The position numbers and the translations under genes were made by a program. Shown one piece after another: positions 54,124 through 63,579 of a DNA stretch of 64,000 bases (position 1 is the first letter of the stretch; the number at the start of each line of letters is the position of its first letter). Below the pieces are notes generated by a model that saw only the letters and a list, made by a program, of their open reading frames with translations, made no database searches and was not told where the DNA came from. The DNA is from Desulforhabdus amnigena (GTDB taxonomy: Bacteria; Desulfobacterota; Syntrophobacteria; Syntrophobacterales; Syntrophobacteraceae): contig NZ_BSDR01000001.1 in the NCBI RefSeq assembly GCF_027925305.1, forward strand, positions 4,296,501-4,360,500. Reading direction: 5' to 3'.

Positions 54124-55174
54124 AGGCGTTCTCCTTCAACTCTTGCACGACCTTGCGGATATCGATGGATACCGGGCAACTGCGGATACACCGCCCACAG
54201 CCGCAACAGGCAATCATTCCGTCATACTTTTCCGGGAAATAGCTGAACTTGTGCCCTACCCGGTTACGGTAGCGCTCCAATTTAGTGGGACGGGGATTAT
54301 GGCCGCTCGCCTCCGCAGTGTAGGTGCAAAACATGCACGAATCCCAGGAACGCAGACGTTCTCCCTTCAATCCCTTCATTTCGTCGCTGATAGTGAAACA
54401 ATAGCACGTGGGGCAGACATAAGTGCAAATGCCGCAGCTGAGACACTGCCCGGCCATGGCCTGCCAGTATGCTGTCTGTTCAAACCGCGTCTTAAAGGAT
54501 TCGACGCTGTCCTGTAAATCGAGGTTGCCCACCTGCTGCCGGGCCACCTGCTCATGAAGTTCTTTCGCAGCGGTTTCCTGAGCTTCGGTGGGAGCTGTAC
54601 CCAATGCGTCCATGAAAGGCAGGGCCCGGTCGGTCAAAGCCTCTACGACGTAGCCTCCTTCAACGGGCATAATCCAAAAGTCACTGCCCGCCTGGTCTGC
54701 AGGACCGCTGCCGACCGAGGAACAAAAACAGGCCGAGTCGGCCTCCTGGCAGACCACTGTGGCGAAAAGGGTATTTTCTCTTCGTTTCTTGTAATAACCG
54801 TCCACAAACGGACCTTGCGTGAAGACACGGTCGAAAACGAAAAAGCCTTTCACATCGCAGGGATGTGCACCAAAAACCAGCGTGGGTTCGAAGTCTTCGG
54901 GTTCTTCCAGTTTGACACGTACCTTGGAGGGGTCCTCGGGGTTCTTGAGATATTCATAACTGAAAAGTTTCTCTACCTGCGGCAGCATGACTTTCTTGGG
55001 AAGGATCGTGCTCTGACGGTCCAATACGGGAGCAAGCCCCGGGCGGTAAGGCACGAATTCCACCCCATGCTTGTCTTCCCCTGCCGATGCTGGGACCCAT
55101 AGTCTTATTTTCCGGGACAGCCCATCAAGGACTGTTCCCAAGTTTTCCTGGGCGATGAATACTTTCGCACTCAT
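54110..55174 (-). CDS. flxB: FlxB, iron-sulfur subunit
   Basis: A 354-residue protein. The C-terminal ferredoxin has CLSCGICTYVCPTCYC and CCGCGRCIRSCPVS, giving two clusters. An N-terminal domain resembles hydrogenase beta subunits (GAHPCDVKGFFVFDRVF). It would relay electrons between FlxA and FlxC/HdrA. The start at 55174 lies 32 nt after flxC. It overlaps flxA by 14 bases. Confidence 0.9.
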   Translation of the reverse strand: MSAKVFIAQENLGTVLDGLSRKIRLWVPASAGEDKHGVEFVPYRPGLAPVLDRQSTILPKKVMLPQVEKLFSYEYLKNPEDPSKVRVKLEEPEDFEPTLVFGAHPCDVKGFFVFDRVFTQGPFVDGYYKKRRENTLFATVVCQEADSACFCSSVGSGPADQAGSDFWIMPVEGGYVVEALTDRALPFMDALGTAPTEAQETAAKELHEQVARQQVGNLDLQDSVESFKTRFEQTAYWQAMAGQCLSCGICTYVCPTCYCFTISDEMKGLKGERLRSWDSCMFCTYTAEASGHNPRPTKLERYRNRVGHKFSYFPEKYDGMIACCGCGRCIRSCPVSIDIRKVVQELKENACVCA

Positions 55175-55206
55175 TGATTGTCCTCACTATTGCGGATGTT
55201 TGAACA

Positions 55207-56181
55207 TTAAATTCCTGTTTCATTAGGACTAAATGTAAGCAGGGGAGGAACGGCATTCGGATCAACACCCGCTTCATAATTCAATAATTCCCTGGTGATC
55301 TTGTTGAGCTCTTCCTTCATGAGGGTGACCGGGATCCCCATGGGGCACACCCGTTCACACTCCCCGCACTCGGTGCATCTTCCCGCCAGGTGCATGGAAT
55401 GAATGAAGTGAAAGAGGAATTTTTCAGAAGTATGCATGTATTGGGAGAGCCACTTGGGTTCCCGTGTTTCAGCAATGCAACGGTCCTGACACACGCAGAG
55501 CGGGCAGGCGTTTCTGCAGGCATAGCAGCGTATGCACCGGTCCAGTTCCTTCGTCCAGAACGCGAGCCTCTCTTCAAGAGATCGATTTTCCAGCTCTTGA
55601 ACGTCCTTGTAAGCATTTTTGACGGTAACACGCGGTGCTACCGGCTCACCCACCAGCACATCATACATGAGGGGATTGGGATAGGCGCAGCGAAGACACT
55701 TGCGGGCCAAAACATCCTCCAAGGCAAAAGAGTGTGTCCCATCGGCGTCTTCCACTACCAGTTGCTTTTCATCCATCTTGACGGATTGAATATTTTTTAA
55801 CGGAGCGGCTTTCATCACGCGGCGCCAATCGATGGTTCCCTGGCAGGGGACCCCGAAGATATAGAGCTTGTCACGAGTGATGAATTTTTCCTGAATCAGG
55901 GCAACTATGGATCGACTGTCGCACCCTTTGACGAAAATGCCGATTTTTTTGTTTTCGTCTGCAGACTGGACAGGGGGCGTCTTCACAAGATATCCGCTGA
56001 GGTTTCGAACGCAGAGCGGGTTCCAGACAAGCTTCCCGATGTCCTTGGCATCTTTTATGAAAACGGGTGTAGTATGGAGAGCGTCATAGCCCGCTTCCCA
56101 GCCGATCACCGTATCCAGTTCAGGAAAGGCAGCTTCAACCAATTCACGCAATTGTTTTGTCTTGATCTCAGACACTTTCAA
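55207..56181 (-). CDS. flxC: FlxC, iron-sulfur subunit
   Basis: A 324-residue protein. An N-terminal F420-hydrogenase-beta-like part has VKGCDSRSIVALIQE and GVPCQGTIDWRRV, with a further Cys in LARKCLRCAYPNP. The C-terminal ferredoxin part has CIRCYACRNACPLCVCQ and CTECGECERVCPMG. It overlaps flxD by 14 bases. In Desulfovibrio and relatives FlxABCD with HdrABC forms an electron-bifurcating NADH-dependent complex. Confidence 0.9.
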   Translation of the reverse strand: MKVSEIKTKQLRELVEAAFPELDTVIGWEAGYDALHTTPVFIKDAKDIGKLVWNPLCVRNLSGYLVKTPPVQSADENKKIGIFVKGCDSRSIVALIQEKFITRDKLYIFGVPCQGTIDWRRVMKAAPLKNIQSVKMDEKQLVVEDADGTHSFALEDVLARKCLRCAYPNPLMYDVLVGEPVAPRVTVKNAYKDVQELENRSLEERLAFWTKELDRCIRCYACRNACPLCVCQDRCIAETREPKWLSQYMHTSEKFLFHFIHSMHLAGRCTECGECERVCPMGIPVTLMKEELNKITRELLNYEAGVDPNAVPPLLTFSPNETGI

Positions 56182-56638
56182 CCCCTAACCTTTCGCAGAT
56201 GTCCATACCCTGGCTGATACCGGGATTTGGTCCCAACTGATGGATTTGTTCGGAAAACTCAGTAACCACCTTTTGCCATACCTGCCCTTCTGAAGCGGAT
56301 ACCCAGGTATAATGAAAACGGCGGGCATCGATTCCCATGAAGGGGAGAAAACGCTTCAAAACTTCCAGCCTGCGACGCGCATAAAAATTGCCGACCGAAT
56401 AATGGCAATCTCTTGGATGGCAGCCGGATACCAATACGCCATCCGCGCCGTAGATGAGAGATTTCGCTACAAAGAGAGGGTCCATACGTCCTGTGCAGGG
56501 AATGCGTATGACACGCAAGTCCGTGGGTTGTTTGAACCGGCATACACCGGCAGTATCGGCTCCCCCGTATGAGCACCAGTTACATAAAAAACCTATGATT
56601 TTAATTGGCTGATCCTTGTTGGATGCGGAATCCGTCAT
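56168..56638 (-). CDS. flxD: FlxD/MvhD-type iron-sulfur electron-transfer subunit
   Basis: A 156-residue MvhD-family protein. Its motifs are FLCNWCSYGGADTAG, IPCTGRMDPLFV and VSGCHPRDCHYSVGN, which supply the cysteines of a 2Fe-2S cluster. It usually delivers electrons to HdrA. The gene begins 15 nt after hdrA and has GAGGAAT upstream. Two other MvhD-type domains occur in the window, in the fusion at 15959 and the separate protein at 63053. Confidence 0.93.
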   Translation of the reverse strand: MTDSASNKDQPIKIIGFLCNWCSYGGADTAGVCRFKQPTDLRVIRIPCTGRMDPLFVAKSLIYGADGVLVSGCHPRDCHYSVGNFYARRRLEVLKRFLPFMGIDARRFHYTWVSASEGQVWQKVVTEFSEQIHQLGPNPGISQGMDICERLGVESV

Positions 56639-56653
56639 GACCTTTATTCCTCC

Positions 56654-58612
56654 CTAAGCGCAAAGTATATTGACTTCTGCCAGGATCTGACTGTCCGTGG
56701 TATGTTGCAGCTGAATCGCCTTCGGCGGACAGGTTGCATTGCACAGGCCGCATCCTTGACAAACACTCGGCAGCACTTCCGCCTTTCGTCCGCCACCCCG
56801 GAGTTCCTTCCACTGGATGGCGCCGAATGGACATACCTCGATACATTTCCCACAGGCGATGCATGCCCGTTCATTGACCAGAGCGACCTGAGGATCCGTT
56901 TCAATGGTATCCCTGGAAAAGAGGGCCTGGACTTTGGCCGCAGCGGCACTCCCTTGAGCGACCGAAGAGGGGATGTCCTTGGGACCCTGGCAGACGCCGG
57001 CCAGGTAAACTCCCGCCGTGTTGGTTTCCACCGGACGCAGCTTGGGGTGGCTTTCCAGGTAGAAACCGTATTGGTCATAAGAGATGCGGAGCTTTTCAGC
57101 CAGTTCCTGCGCGCCCGATGCCGATTCGATACCGGTAGCTAAAACCACCAGGTCGGCTTCCACCTCTACTTGAACGCCCAGCAGCGTGTCCGCCCCCTGA
57201 ACCACCAGGCGGTCTCCCTTCGGGTAAATCTTGCCGACCCTCCCGCGAACGTATTGCACCCCGTATTCTTCTTGAGCGCGGCGGACGAATTCATCGTAGT
57301 TTTTCCCTGGAGCGCGTATGTCCATGTAAAAAACATAGCAGTTGGAATCCGGGATATGGTCGCGGGTCAAAATCGCCTGCTTGGCGATATACATGCAGCA
57401 GACACCGGAGCAATAAGGACGATCTACAGAAGGATCCCTGGAACCGACGCAGGCAACGAAAACGATGTTTTTGGGTTCCTTGCCGTCGGATGGACGCTTG
57501 ATGTGGCCTCCGAAGGGACCTGAAGCGCTCAGGATGCGTTCGTATTGCAGGCCGGAGATGACATCCGGGTAGCGCCCGCCGCCGTATTCTCCATAGGCGG
57601 AATAATCGAAGAGGTCAAAGCCGGTTGCCACTATGATGGCGCCGACCTGCTCTGTCACGATTTCATCCTGCATGGTATAATCGATGGCCCCCACGGGGCA
57701 TATCTTCTGGCACACCCCACACTTGCCCTTGGTGAACTGCCGGCAGTAATCCTTGTTTATGGTCGCTTTCTTGGGGATGGCCTGCGGAAAGGGGATATTG
57801 ATGGCCCGGGTTGGAGCCAGGTATTGATTGAAGGGGTCCGGAACCTGCTTGGATGGACATTTTTCCGTACAAATACCGCATCCCGTGCACAAATCCCAGT
57901 TCACATAGGTGGCCTTTTTGCGGACCTGGACCGTAAAGTTGCCGACATAGCCTGAGATGGAATCCACTTCGCTCATGGCATAAAGCTTGATGTTTTCTCT
58001 TTGAGAAACATCCACCATTTTCGGGCCGAGAACGCAAGAGGAGCAGTCAACCGTTGGAAAAGTCTTATCCAGCTGCGCCATTTTCCCGCCGATGCTCGAA
58101 TTCTTTTCCACCAAAACGACTTCCAGGCCCCCTTCGGAACAATCCAGGGCTGCCTGAATGCCAGCCACCCCTCCGCCGAGAACCATCACCCTTTTGTTGA
58201 TGGGCACCTTCGACGAGAAAAGAGGTTGGTTCAACGCCAGCTTGGCCACCGCCATCCGTACCAAATCGGCAGCCTTGAGGGTGTTGGCTTCCCGGTCGGA
58301 ACTGATCCATGAAACATGCTCCCGGATGTTTGCCATCTCGAACATGTAACGGTTCAACCCGGCTTTCTCCACGGCACGCCGAAACGTGGGTTCGTGCATG
58401 CGGGGCGAACATGCCGCTACGACAACTCCCTGCAGATTATGCTCCTTGATGGCGTTTTGGATTTCCTTCTGACCCGGTTCGGAACAGGTGTACATATAGC
58501 TTGTCGCATAGACAACATCCGGGAAGGTCAGAGCCTTGCGAGCTACCGCCGCGGTATCTACCGTACCGGCGATATTGGTTCCACATTGACAAACAAACAC
58601 ACCAATACGCAT
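56654..58612 (-). CDS. hdrA: HdrA, flavin-containing heterodisulfide reductase-like subunit A
   Basis: A 652-residue HdrA. The FAD motif is VMVLGGGVAGIQAALD. Cluster motifs are CTGCGICTEKCPSK, CGVCQKICPVG, CIACGKCIEVCPFG and CQGCGLCNATCPPK, with an N-terminal FVCQCGTNIAG region. HdrA carries the bifurcating flavin in methanogen and bacterial Hdr complexes, passing electrons to ferredoxin and to HdrB/C. A 130-nt gap separates it from hdrB upstream. The length suits the short bacterial type. Confidence 0.95.
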   Translation of the reverse strand: MRIGVFVCQCGTNIAGTVDTAAVARKALTFPDVVYATSYMYTCSEPGQKEIQNAIKEHNLQGVVVAACSPRMHEPTFRRAVEKAGLNRYMFEMANIREHVSWISSDREANTLKAADLVRMAVAKLALNQPLFSSKVPINKRVMVLGGGVAGIQAALDCSEGGLEVVLVEKNSSIGGKMAQLDKTFPTVDCSSCVLGPKMVDVSQRENIKLYAMSEVDSISGYVGNFTVQVRKKATYVNWDLCTGCGICTEKCPSKQVPDPFNQYLAPTRAINIPFPQAIPKKATINKDYCRQFTKGKCGVCQKICPVGAIDYTMQDEIVTEQVGAIIVATGFDLFDYSAYGEYGGGRYPDVISGLQYERILSASGPFGGHIKRPSDGKEPKNIVFVACVGSRDPSVDRPYCSGVCCMYIAKQAILTRDHIPDSNCYVFYMDIRAPGKNYDEFVRRAQEEYGVQYVRGRVGKIYPKGDRLVVQGADTLLGVQVEVEADLVVLATGIESASGAQELAEKLRISYDQYGFYLESHPKLRPVETNTAGVYLAGVCQGPKDIPSSVAQGSAAAAKVQALFSRDTIETDPQVALVNERACIACGKCIEVCPFGAIQWKELRGGGRKAEVLPSVCQGCGLCNATCPPKAIQLQHTTDSQILAEVNILCA

Positions 58613-58742
58613 TTTTTATCCTCAACTCATTTGAGATATTTCTTAGACTCCAGCACATCAGGATTATTCGGGATGAAAACCGGATGCCGAAGACAACCGG
58701 AAGACCTCATAATCAGCCCATCTTCATCCCTTCCCTAAGCGG

Positions 58743-59633
58743 CTAACCCCCAATGCCTTCCTTCGCCCTTCGCAGATCTCTGAACATGAAATCTGCATCC
58801 ACAAACAGCTTTTTCATCCCCAACTCTTTTGGGTCGATGCCCAAAGCCATACCCATCAGTTGCGTTATATAAACCACCGGAATGTTGAAAATACGATGGG
58901 AGTGGCGTTCGACCTGGGACTGACGCAGATCGAGATTCTGCTGGCAGAGTGGGCAGGCAACAGCAATGGCCTGCGCACCCACACGGCGGGCCATGTCCAG
59001 AATGCGTCCTGTCAGTTTTCCGACAATCTCGTTGCGGGTAACGCCGTATGTTGCTCCGCAACATTCTGTTTTATAGGGGAAGTCGGGAACAGTGGCGCCT
59101 ATCGCTTCCAGTAAGCGGTCCATGGAGATGGGATTTTCAGGGTCATCAAATTGCGCAAATGCCAGAGGACGCGATGTGAGGCAACCGTAATAAGGTGCAA
59201 TCACCTTATCTGTGAGAGGTTTTGTAACTTTTTGCTTTACAACTTCCGTTCCGACATCCTCGTAGAAGAGCTGCAAAACGGAAACGGCTTTTATATTCCC
59301 ATCGAAAGGCATGTCCAGAACTTCCAAAAAAGCCTCTCTTTTTTCCGGGTCATTGTATGTTTTCAGGGCTCCCTTGAGCGCTTTCAAACATCCCGGACAG
59401 GGGGTCATGACCACGTCGCAACCCTGCTGAATGGCGATGGCGAGATTTCGTCCAGCCAGGGCTGCAGACAAAAGTGGATCGACTGTCTGAGCGGGGCTGG
59501 AGCCGCAGCAGTTCCAGTCGGGAATTTCAACCAGCTCAATGCCCAGCGCTTTACATACCAGACGGGTGGAAACATCGTACTCAACCGCCAGTCCCTCCAG
59601 AGAGCAACCCTGATAGTAGGCGACTCGTTTCAT
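58743..59633 (-). CDS. hdrB: HdrB, disulfide-reducing subunit
   Basis: About 296 residues from ATG 59633 (AAGGAAT upstream). Two CCG domains are intact: DWNCCGSSPAQ with TPCPGCLKALKG, and KTECCGATYGV with ACPLCQQNLD, plus the leading YYQGCSLEG and YYGCLTSRP. These bind the noncubane clusters that reduce a disulfide. The natural disulfide in sulfate reducers is unsettled; DsrC is the usual proposal. An in-frame extension to 59699 has no ribosome site. Confidence 0.95.
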   Translation of the reverse strand: MKRVAYYQGCSLEGLAVEYDVSTRLVCKALGIELVEIPDWNCCGSSPAQTVDPLLSAALAGRNLAIAIQQGCDVVMTPCPGCLKALKGALKTYNDPEKREAFLEVLDMPFDGNIKAVSVLQLFYEDVGTEVVKQKVTKPLTDKVIAPYYGCLTSRPLAFAQFDDPENPISMDRLLEAIGATVPDFPYKTECCGATYGVTRNEIVGKLTGRILDMARRVGAQAIAVACPLCQQNLDLRQSQVERHSHRIFNIPVVYITQLMGMALGIDPKELGMKKLFVDADFMFRDLRRAKEGIGG

Positions 59634-59813
59634 AATGGGATTCCTTTTTTCAGTACCTGAATGGATTTCACTGACTGACATTCCGCTTGTGTCTTTCATC
59701 GAGTCGGGTCATTTTACAACGACCATGTTTCGATGCGAGTTTTGCAAGTCCCATGATGTTCATGTTCATTCGGGATTCATGAAGTGGTCGAAATGTCGGC
59801 AATAATCATTCCT

Positions 59814-60389
59814 CTATTTTTTGTTTCTATATGCTTCCAGCCGGTCGAAAATATCGGCAACATGCCTGCGGCCTTTGATCTTGTGAGGCCACATTGCCAG
59901 CTTGCCTTTTTTCAAAACTCGAGGAGCCAAATCCATATCCGTAAAAAGTTTCATGGATTTCAAATTGAAAATAGGGAGCAGGCCCGTTTCGAAAACACGG
60001 CCGAAAGTCTTCACCGATTTTAAAAACTCATCGTAAAATAAACGAATATCGCTCAAAGAGACCGTACCTTCCTTTCGCGACATGATCCGAAGACTTTCCA
60101 TGACCTTGGCCACATCGATGTTACAAGGGCATCTTGTGGTGCAGGCCTGGCATGAGGCGCAAAGCCAGATCGAACGTGAATTCAGCACGATGTCTCTTTG
60201 TCCCAATTGAACCAGACGCATGATCTGGTTGGCTGGATAGTCGTAGACATAGGTGTAGTTGCAACTGGCGCTGCAGTTACCGCACTGGTAACATTTGCTG
60301 ACCTGCTGTCCACTGGCCTTCTCCACCTGTTCGATAAACTCGGTGCCATAATTGTTTTTCTGGATTGACAGAGTATGGATGCGTTCCAT
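59814..60389 (-). CDS. hdrC: HdrC, ferredoxin-like subunit
   Basis: About 191 residues from ATG 60389, with AAGGAAACA upstream. Two cluster motifs are CYQCGNCSASCNY and CASCQACTTRCPCN. HdrC passes electrons from HdrA to HdrB. This is the first gene of the operon hdrCBA-flxDCBA. An in-frame frame to 60497 lacks a ribosome site. The 180-nt gap to hdrB shows no separate feature. Confidence 0.94.
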   Translation of the reverse strand: MERIHTLSIQKNNYGTEFIEQVEKASGQQVSKCYQCGNCSASCNYTYVYDYPANQIMRLVQLGQRDIVLNSRSIWLCASCQACTTRCPCNIDVAKVMESLRIMSRKEGTVSLSDIRLFYDEFLKSVKTFGRVFETGLLPIFNLKSMKLFTDMDLAPRVLKKGKLAMWPHKIKGRRHVADIFDRLEAYRNKK

Positions 60390-60618
60390 TGTTTCCTTCC
60401 GATCCGAATGGGATACAAACCAAATTGTTGTTTGCCTTCGCCATATACAAAAAAGAGGTTGAACGTCCGCAACATTCAACCATCCATTGAAACTCAAATT
60501 TTGGGTTGTGACTATCGCGGCGCCCTGAGGCGACCCCTGCGAAAAAAATCACATGGGATGGGACTTCAACCCGATACGGGACCCATTTCAAAAGGCATCA
60601 ACCAGTTTTTGACAATTG

Positions 60619-60647
60619 CATAAAACCTGAATCAAAAAAATGGTCAA
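60619..60647 (-). promoter_or_regulatory. Weak candidate promoter of hdrCBA-flxDCBA
   Basis: On the minus strand TTGACC and TTTATG have a 17-nt spacer. It would leave a leader of about 220 nt before hdrC. The -10 box is poor. Confidence 0.3.
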
Positions 60648-61228
60648 TAGCAAAAATAAACGATCCGGGAAGCGACAATCAAAACACCTCTACAACAGGA
60701 ATGCGCTTCCTCCACACCTTGCCACCCGGCTTCAAAATACCGTCGGCAATGACACGGTGGGGATATATCAAAATTCGAACCTCTGGAATACCTCAAAAAT
60801 TTTCCGTTCCGAACAAGCCGACATCCCATCGAGCAAGGATGGGACATTCCTACGGTAGGACATGTGGGAAGCAGCGAACGATGAACTAATCATGACCCAT
60901 CGGGTCACAATGAAGGATGAAAAGGCGGTAAAAAGCTGCGAGGCAATAATAATAGAAGAAGCAACAAACTTTGTTGAAAGGTTCTACTGTCATACGCCAT
61001 GAGCTCAAAACCATGGGCCTTTTTTCATACACAGCTTTCAGAATCGGAATCGGTCGAATGTCTGCTCTTGCTTCAGTCCCATCAGTCACGGATTTGCAGT
61101 CACAATGCGTTCGCAGTCGTAGCAGCCCATCTTGCACAGTAATTTCATATCAATTTATAGGAGATTGTTCAAGCCGTCTTTTACGATCTTGAAACTTTCA
61201 AACAGGGAAAAACGCGCCTGCATGAAAA

Positions 61229-61262
61229 AGCCCGGAGATTCCTTGCTTGGAATCTCCGGGCT
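61229..61262 (-). terminator. Intrinsic terminator after metF copy 2
   Basis: AGCCCGGAGATTCC and GGAATCTCCGGGCT form a perfect 14-bp stem around TTGCTT; on the minus strand five T follow. It is about 170 nt beyond the metF stop, past repeat copy C. Confidence 0.88.
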
Positions 61263-61269
61263 CTAAAAG

Positions 61270-61400
61270 AGTGAGTCGCTCTTCAAATCCCCATTCACCA
61301 TGGAGGCACAGAGATAGTGGAGAAATTTTATAATAATTCCAAAATTTTCTCCGTGTCCTCGTGGTGAATAACGGGATATTGGAATCCGCCAAACTCCCTA
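61270..61400 (+). repeat. Dispersed ~135-bp hairpin repeat, copy C
   Basis: It begins AGTGAGTCGCTCTTCAAAT and ends GAATCCGCCAAACTCCCT. It aligns along its length to copy A, with small deletions in the middle. It lies between the terminator and the metF copy 2 stop. Confidence 0.9.
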
Positions 61401-61435
61401 AAAAGTTTATGGTAAAGGGATAACCTTTAAGGCGC

Positions 61436-62368
61436 TCAAACCTGCGGTCTGGGAAGCACTCCAGCTCTCTCGGCAATCTCCGGCACTCGATGTTCCCACT
61501 CTATGGCCATGAGATGGACACCGGCAACTCCCTTCATCTCCTTGAATTCCTCAATTTGTTCGATGGCAAACTTGATCCCTTCCTCCGCGACCTTGCCCTT
61601 TCCGGCACCCTGTAACCTTTTGATGAGGGAATCCGGAACATCCATTCCCGGAACCTGGTTGGCCATATAGCGAGCCATCCCAACACTCTTCATGGGAGTG
61701 ACCCCGGCGAGAATATAGCACTTTTCGTGCAATCCCATGTCCACAGCCCTCTTCATAAATTCTCTGAATTTTTCCATGTTGTAGATGCACTGGGTCTGGA
61801 TGAAATCGGCTCCTGCCGCAATTTTCTTGGCCATGCGATACACGCGAAAATCGAAAGGCTCTGCAAAAGGGTTGGCCGCAGCACCGATAAACATCCGGGG
61901 AGGAACATCGATGTCCTGGCCATTGAGGAATTTCCCCTCATCCCGCATGGTCTTGACCGTGTGTATCAACTGCATGGAATCAATATCGAAAACGTTCTTC
62001 GATTCGGGATGGTTCCCAAACTTCTGATGGTCTCCCGAAAGGCAGAGCATATTGCGGATTCCATGAGCGTAAACGCCGAGGATATCGCTTTGCATGGCCA
62101 GGCGATTCCGGTCTCGACACACCATCTGGAAATTCGGTTCCAGCCCCTCCTGAAGCAATACGAGGGATGCCGCCCAACTGGACATTCGAACGACCGCAGT
62201 CTGGTTGTCGGTGAGATTGACAGCGTCCACACAACCCTTCAGATGCCGGGCTTTTTCTTTGAGGTGTTCCACGTTGGCGCCCTGGGGAGGTCCGCATTCA
62301 CCGGTAAAGGCAAAATGGCCGGCCTTCAGTACTTTTTCGAGATTGCTTCCTGATTTGTATTCGCTCAT
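61436..62368 (-). CDS. metF: Methylene-tetrahydrofolate reductase catalytic subunit MetF (copy 2)
   Basis: A 310-residue MetF with ATG 62368 overlapping the metV stop (ATGA). It shares FAFTGECGPPQG, LTDNQTAVVRMSS, LCLSGDHQ, GAAANPFAEP and GADFIQTQCIYN with copy 1 and is close to it throughout. Differences cluster in the C-terminal third. It belongs to metF-metV-mvhD-hdrA, the arrangement known from acetogens such as Moorella in which MetFV forms a complex with HdrCBA-MvhD. That suggests bifurcation or coupling to ferredoxin, while copy 1 pairs with the GltD-type fusion. Confidence 0.95.
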   Translation of the reverse strand: MSEYKSGSNLEKVLKAGHFAFTGECGPPQGANVEHLKEKARHLKGCVDAVNLTDNQTAVVRMSSWAASLVLLQEGLEPNFQMVCRDRNRLAMQSDILGVYAHGIRNMLCLSGDHQKFGNHPESKNVFDIDSMQLIHTVKTMRDEGKFLNGQDIDVPPRMFIGAAANPFAEPFDFRVYRMAKKIAAGADFIQTQCIYNMEKFREFMKRAVDMGLHEKCYILAGVTPMKSVGMARYMANQVPGMDVPDSLIKRLQGAGKGKVAEEGIKFAIEQIEEFKEMKGVAGVHLMAIEWEHRVPEIAERAGVLPRPQV

Positions 62369-63033
62369 TTTACCAGCTCCTCCCTGATCAACCGCCTGGG
62401 GCCTCCATCCCGCGCCGTGGTCCAACTCTTTGGCGGTTTGAATTCGAGCAGCTCATCGAGACGCCCCTGCTCCATCATTTTTCGAACGATCATGTCCCAA
62501 ATGCAGTCCACATCCTTGGATATTTCACACTTACCGTTATCGGATCCTCCACAGGGGCCGTTGAGAAGGCTTTTGGAACATCGCGCAATAGGGCAAAGAC
62601 CACCAAAGTAGTGCACCACACACTGACCACATCCCGCACATCTTTCCGCCCAGACACCATGTTCGATGGCTCCTCCCATGAACTTGGTATTGACTCCCGG
62701 AAAAATCCTCGAAGATGGAAAACGCTCAGCGAGAAACTGAGGTCCCACTCCGCAGGCTATCGATATGATCCCATCATATTCTTCGATGATCTCTTTCAAT
62801 TCATCCACGTACTCGGGGTCGCACTGGCGTTCGAGGGTATGTTCACCCACTTCCAATGTATTTCCGTTTTTCTTTCCCGCGATTCTCAGAGTGGAAGCGA
62901 GGATAGCTGCTTCTTTCGCGCCGCCCACGTTACAGACGGATACGCAGCCCTTGCACCCGACGACAAGAATCTTTTTGAGATCCTTGACCATTTCGATGAT
63001 TTCCTTAACCGGCTTTGCTTCGGCAATGATCAT
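62365..63033 (-). CDS. metV: MetV, zinc/cysteine-motif subunit of methylene-THF reductase (copy 2)
   Basis: About 222 residues from ATG 63033 (GAGGTG upstream). Its motifs are LVVGCKGCVSVC, IACGVGPQF, CAGCGQCVVHY, CPIARC and GPCGG. Compared with copy 1 the protein is shorter at the C-terminus. It is 19 nt after the mvhD stop and overlaps metF by four bases. A longer start at 63045 is possible. Confidence 0.93.
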   Translation of the reverse strand: MIIAEAKPVKEIIEMVKDLKKILVVGCKGCVSVCNVGGAKEAAILASTLRIAGKKNGNTLEVGEHTLERQCDPEYVDELKEIIEEYDGIISIACGVGPQFLAERFPSSRIFPGVNTKFMGGAIEHGVWAERCAGCGQCVVHYFGGLCPIARCSKSLLNGPCGGSDNGKCEISKDVDCIWDMIVRKMMEQGRLDELLEFKPPKSWTTARDGGPRRLIREELVK

Positions 63034-63052
63034 TTTGCACCTCACGGAGTGT

Positions 63053-63469
63053 TTACAGTTTCACCTTGGCTGTCACGGGGCCCAGCTTTTTCACCCTCTC
63101 TGTCATTTCGTACGCCACATCCACAAATTTCTGCCCCTGCGCCGCAGAAAGATTGAATACTCCGATCCTTTCGGGTTCAATGTCCAGTGCATCAAGAATG
63201 CGCTTTACATGATCCACTCGCTTGGTTGCCTTAGTGATTCCGCTGATAAATCGGCAACTGTCTTCCTGGCAGCCGGCCACATAAACACCGTCCGCACCTT
63301 CTTCAAAGGGTTTGAGAAGATGAAGCACTTCTATGCGGCCGGTGCACGGCACCTGGATGAGCCTGACGTTGTCCGGCAAAGTCTTTTTCATTCCATCGGC
63401 TACATTTGCCGCAGCTGAGACGCAATTGGTGCAGCAGAAAGCGATGATTTGCGGCTGAAAGTCGCTCAT
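63053..63469 (-). CDS. mvhD: MvhD-type iron-sulfur electron-transfer subunit
   Basis: A 138-residue MvhD-family protein from ATG 63469, which has AAGGAG at good spacing; ATG 63475 is too near that site. Cys motifs are AFCCTNCVSAAANVA, VPCTGRIEVLHL and VAGCQEDSCRFI. It would connect HdrA to MetVF in a C1-linked Hdr complex. The neighbours are hdrA upstream and metV downstream, same strand. Confidence 0.93.
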   Translation of the reverse strand: MSDFQPQIIAFCCTNCVSAAANVADGMKKTLPDNVRLIQVPCTGRIEVLHLLKPFEEGADGVYVAGCQEDSCRFISGITKATKRVDHVKRILDALDIEPERIGVFNLSAAQGQKFVDVAYEMTERVKKLGPVTAKVKL

Positions 63470-63579
63470 AATCATGATCTCCTTGAGGTCGTTTCCGCTT
63501 GAATCGTTCTCACCCAACCGGCGCTCCTTCTCACGGAAACTATAACCTGAAAATGGATTTCTTATGCATTCTCCAGTGC

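Larger units (their letters stand above)
60390..61435. other. Long intergenic region upstream of hdrC
   Basis: About 1046 bp between two minus-strand operons. It contains a weak promoter-like pair at 60619-60647, the terminator at 61229-61262, copy C of the dispersed repeat at 61270-61400, and a possible plus-strand hairpin followed by T6 near 61000-61026. The short frames here (about 60-90 codons) have no motifs or ribosome sites. Confidence 0.55.

Noticed and set aside
61198..61476. 92-codon minus-strand frame
   Set aside because: It spans a terminator and repeat copy C, so the peptide is repeat-derived.
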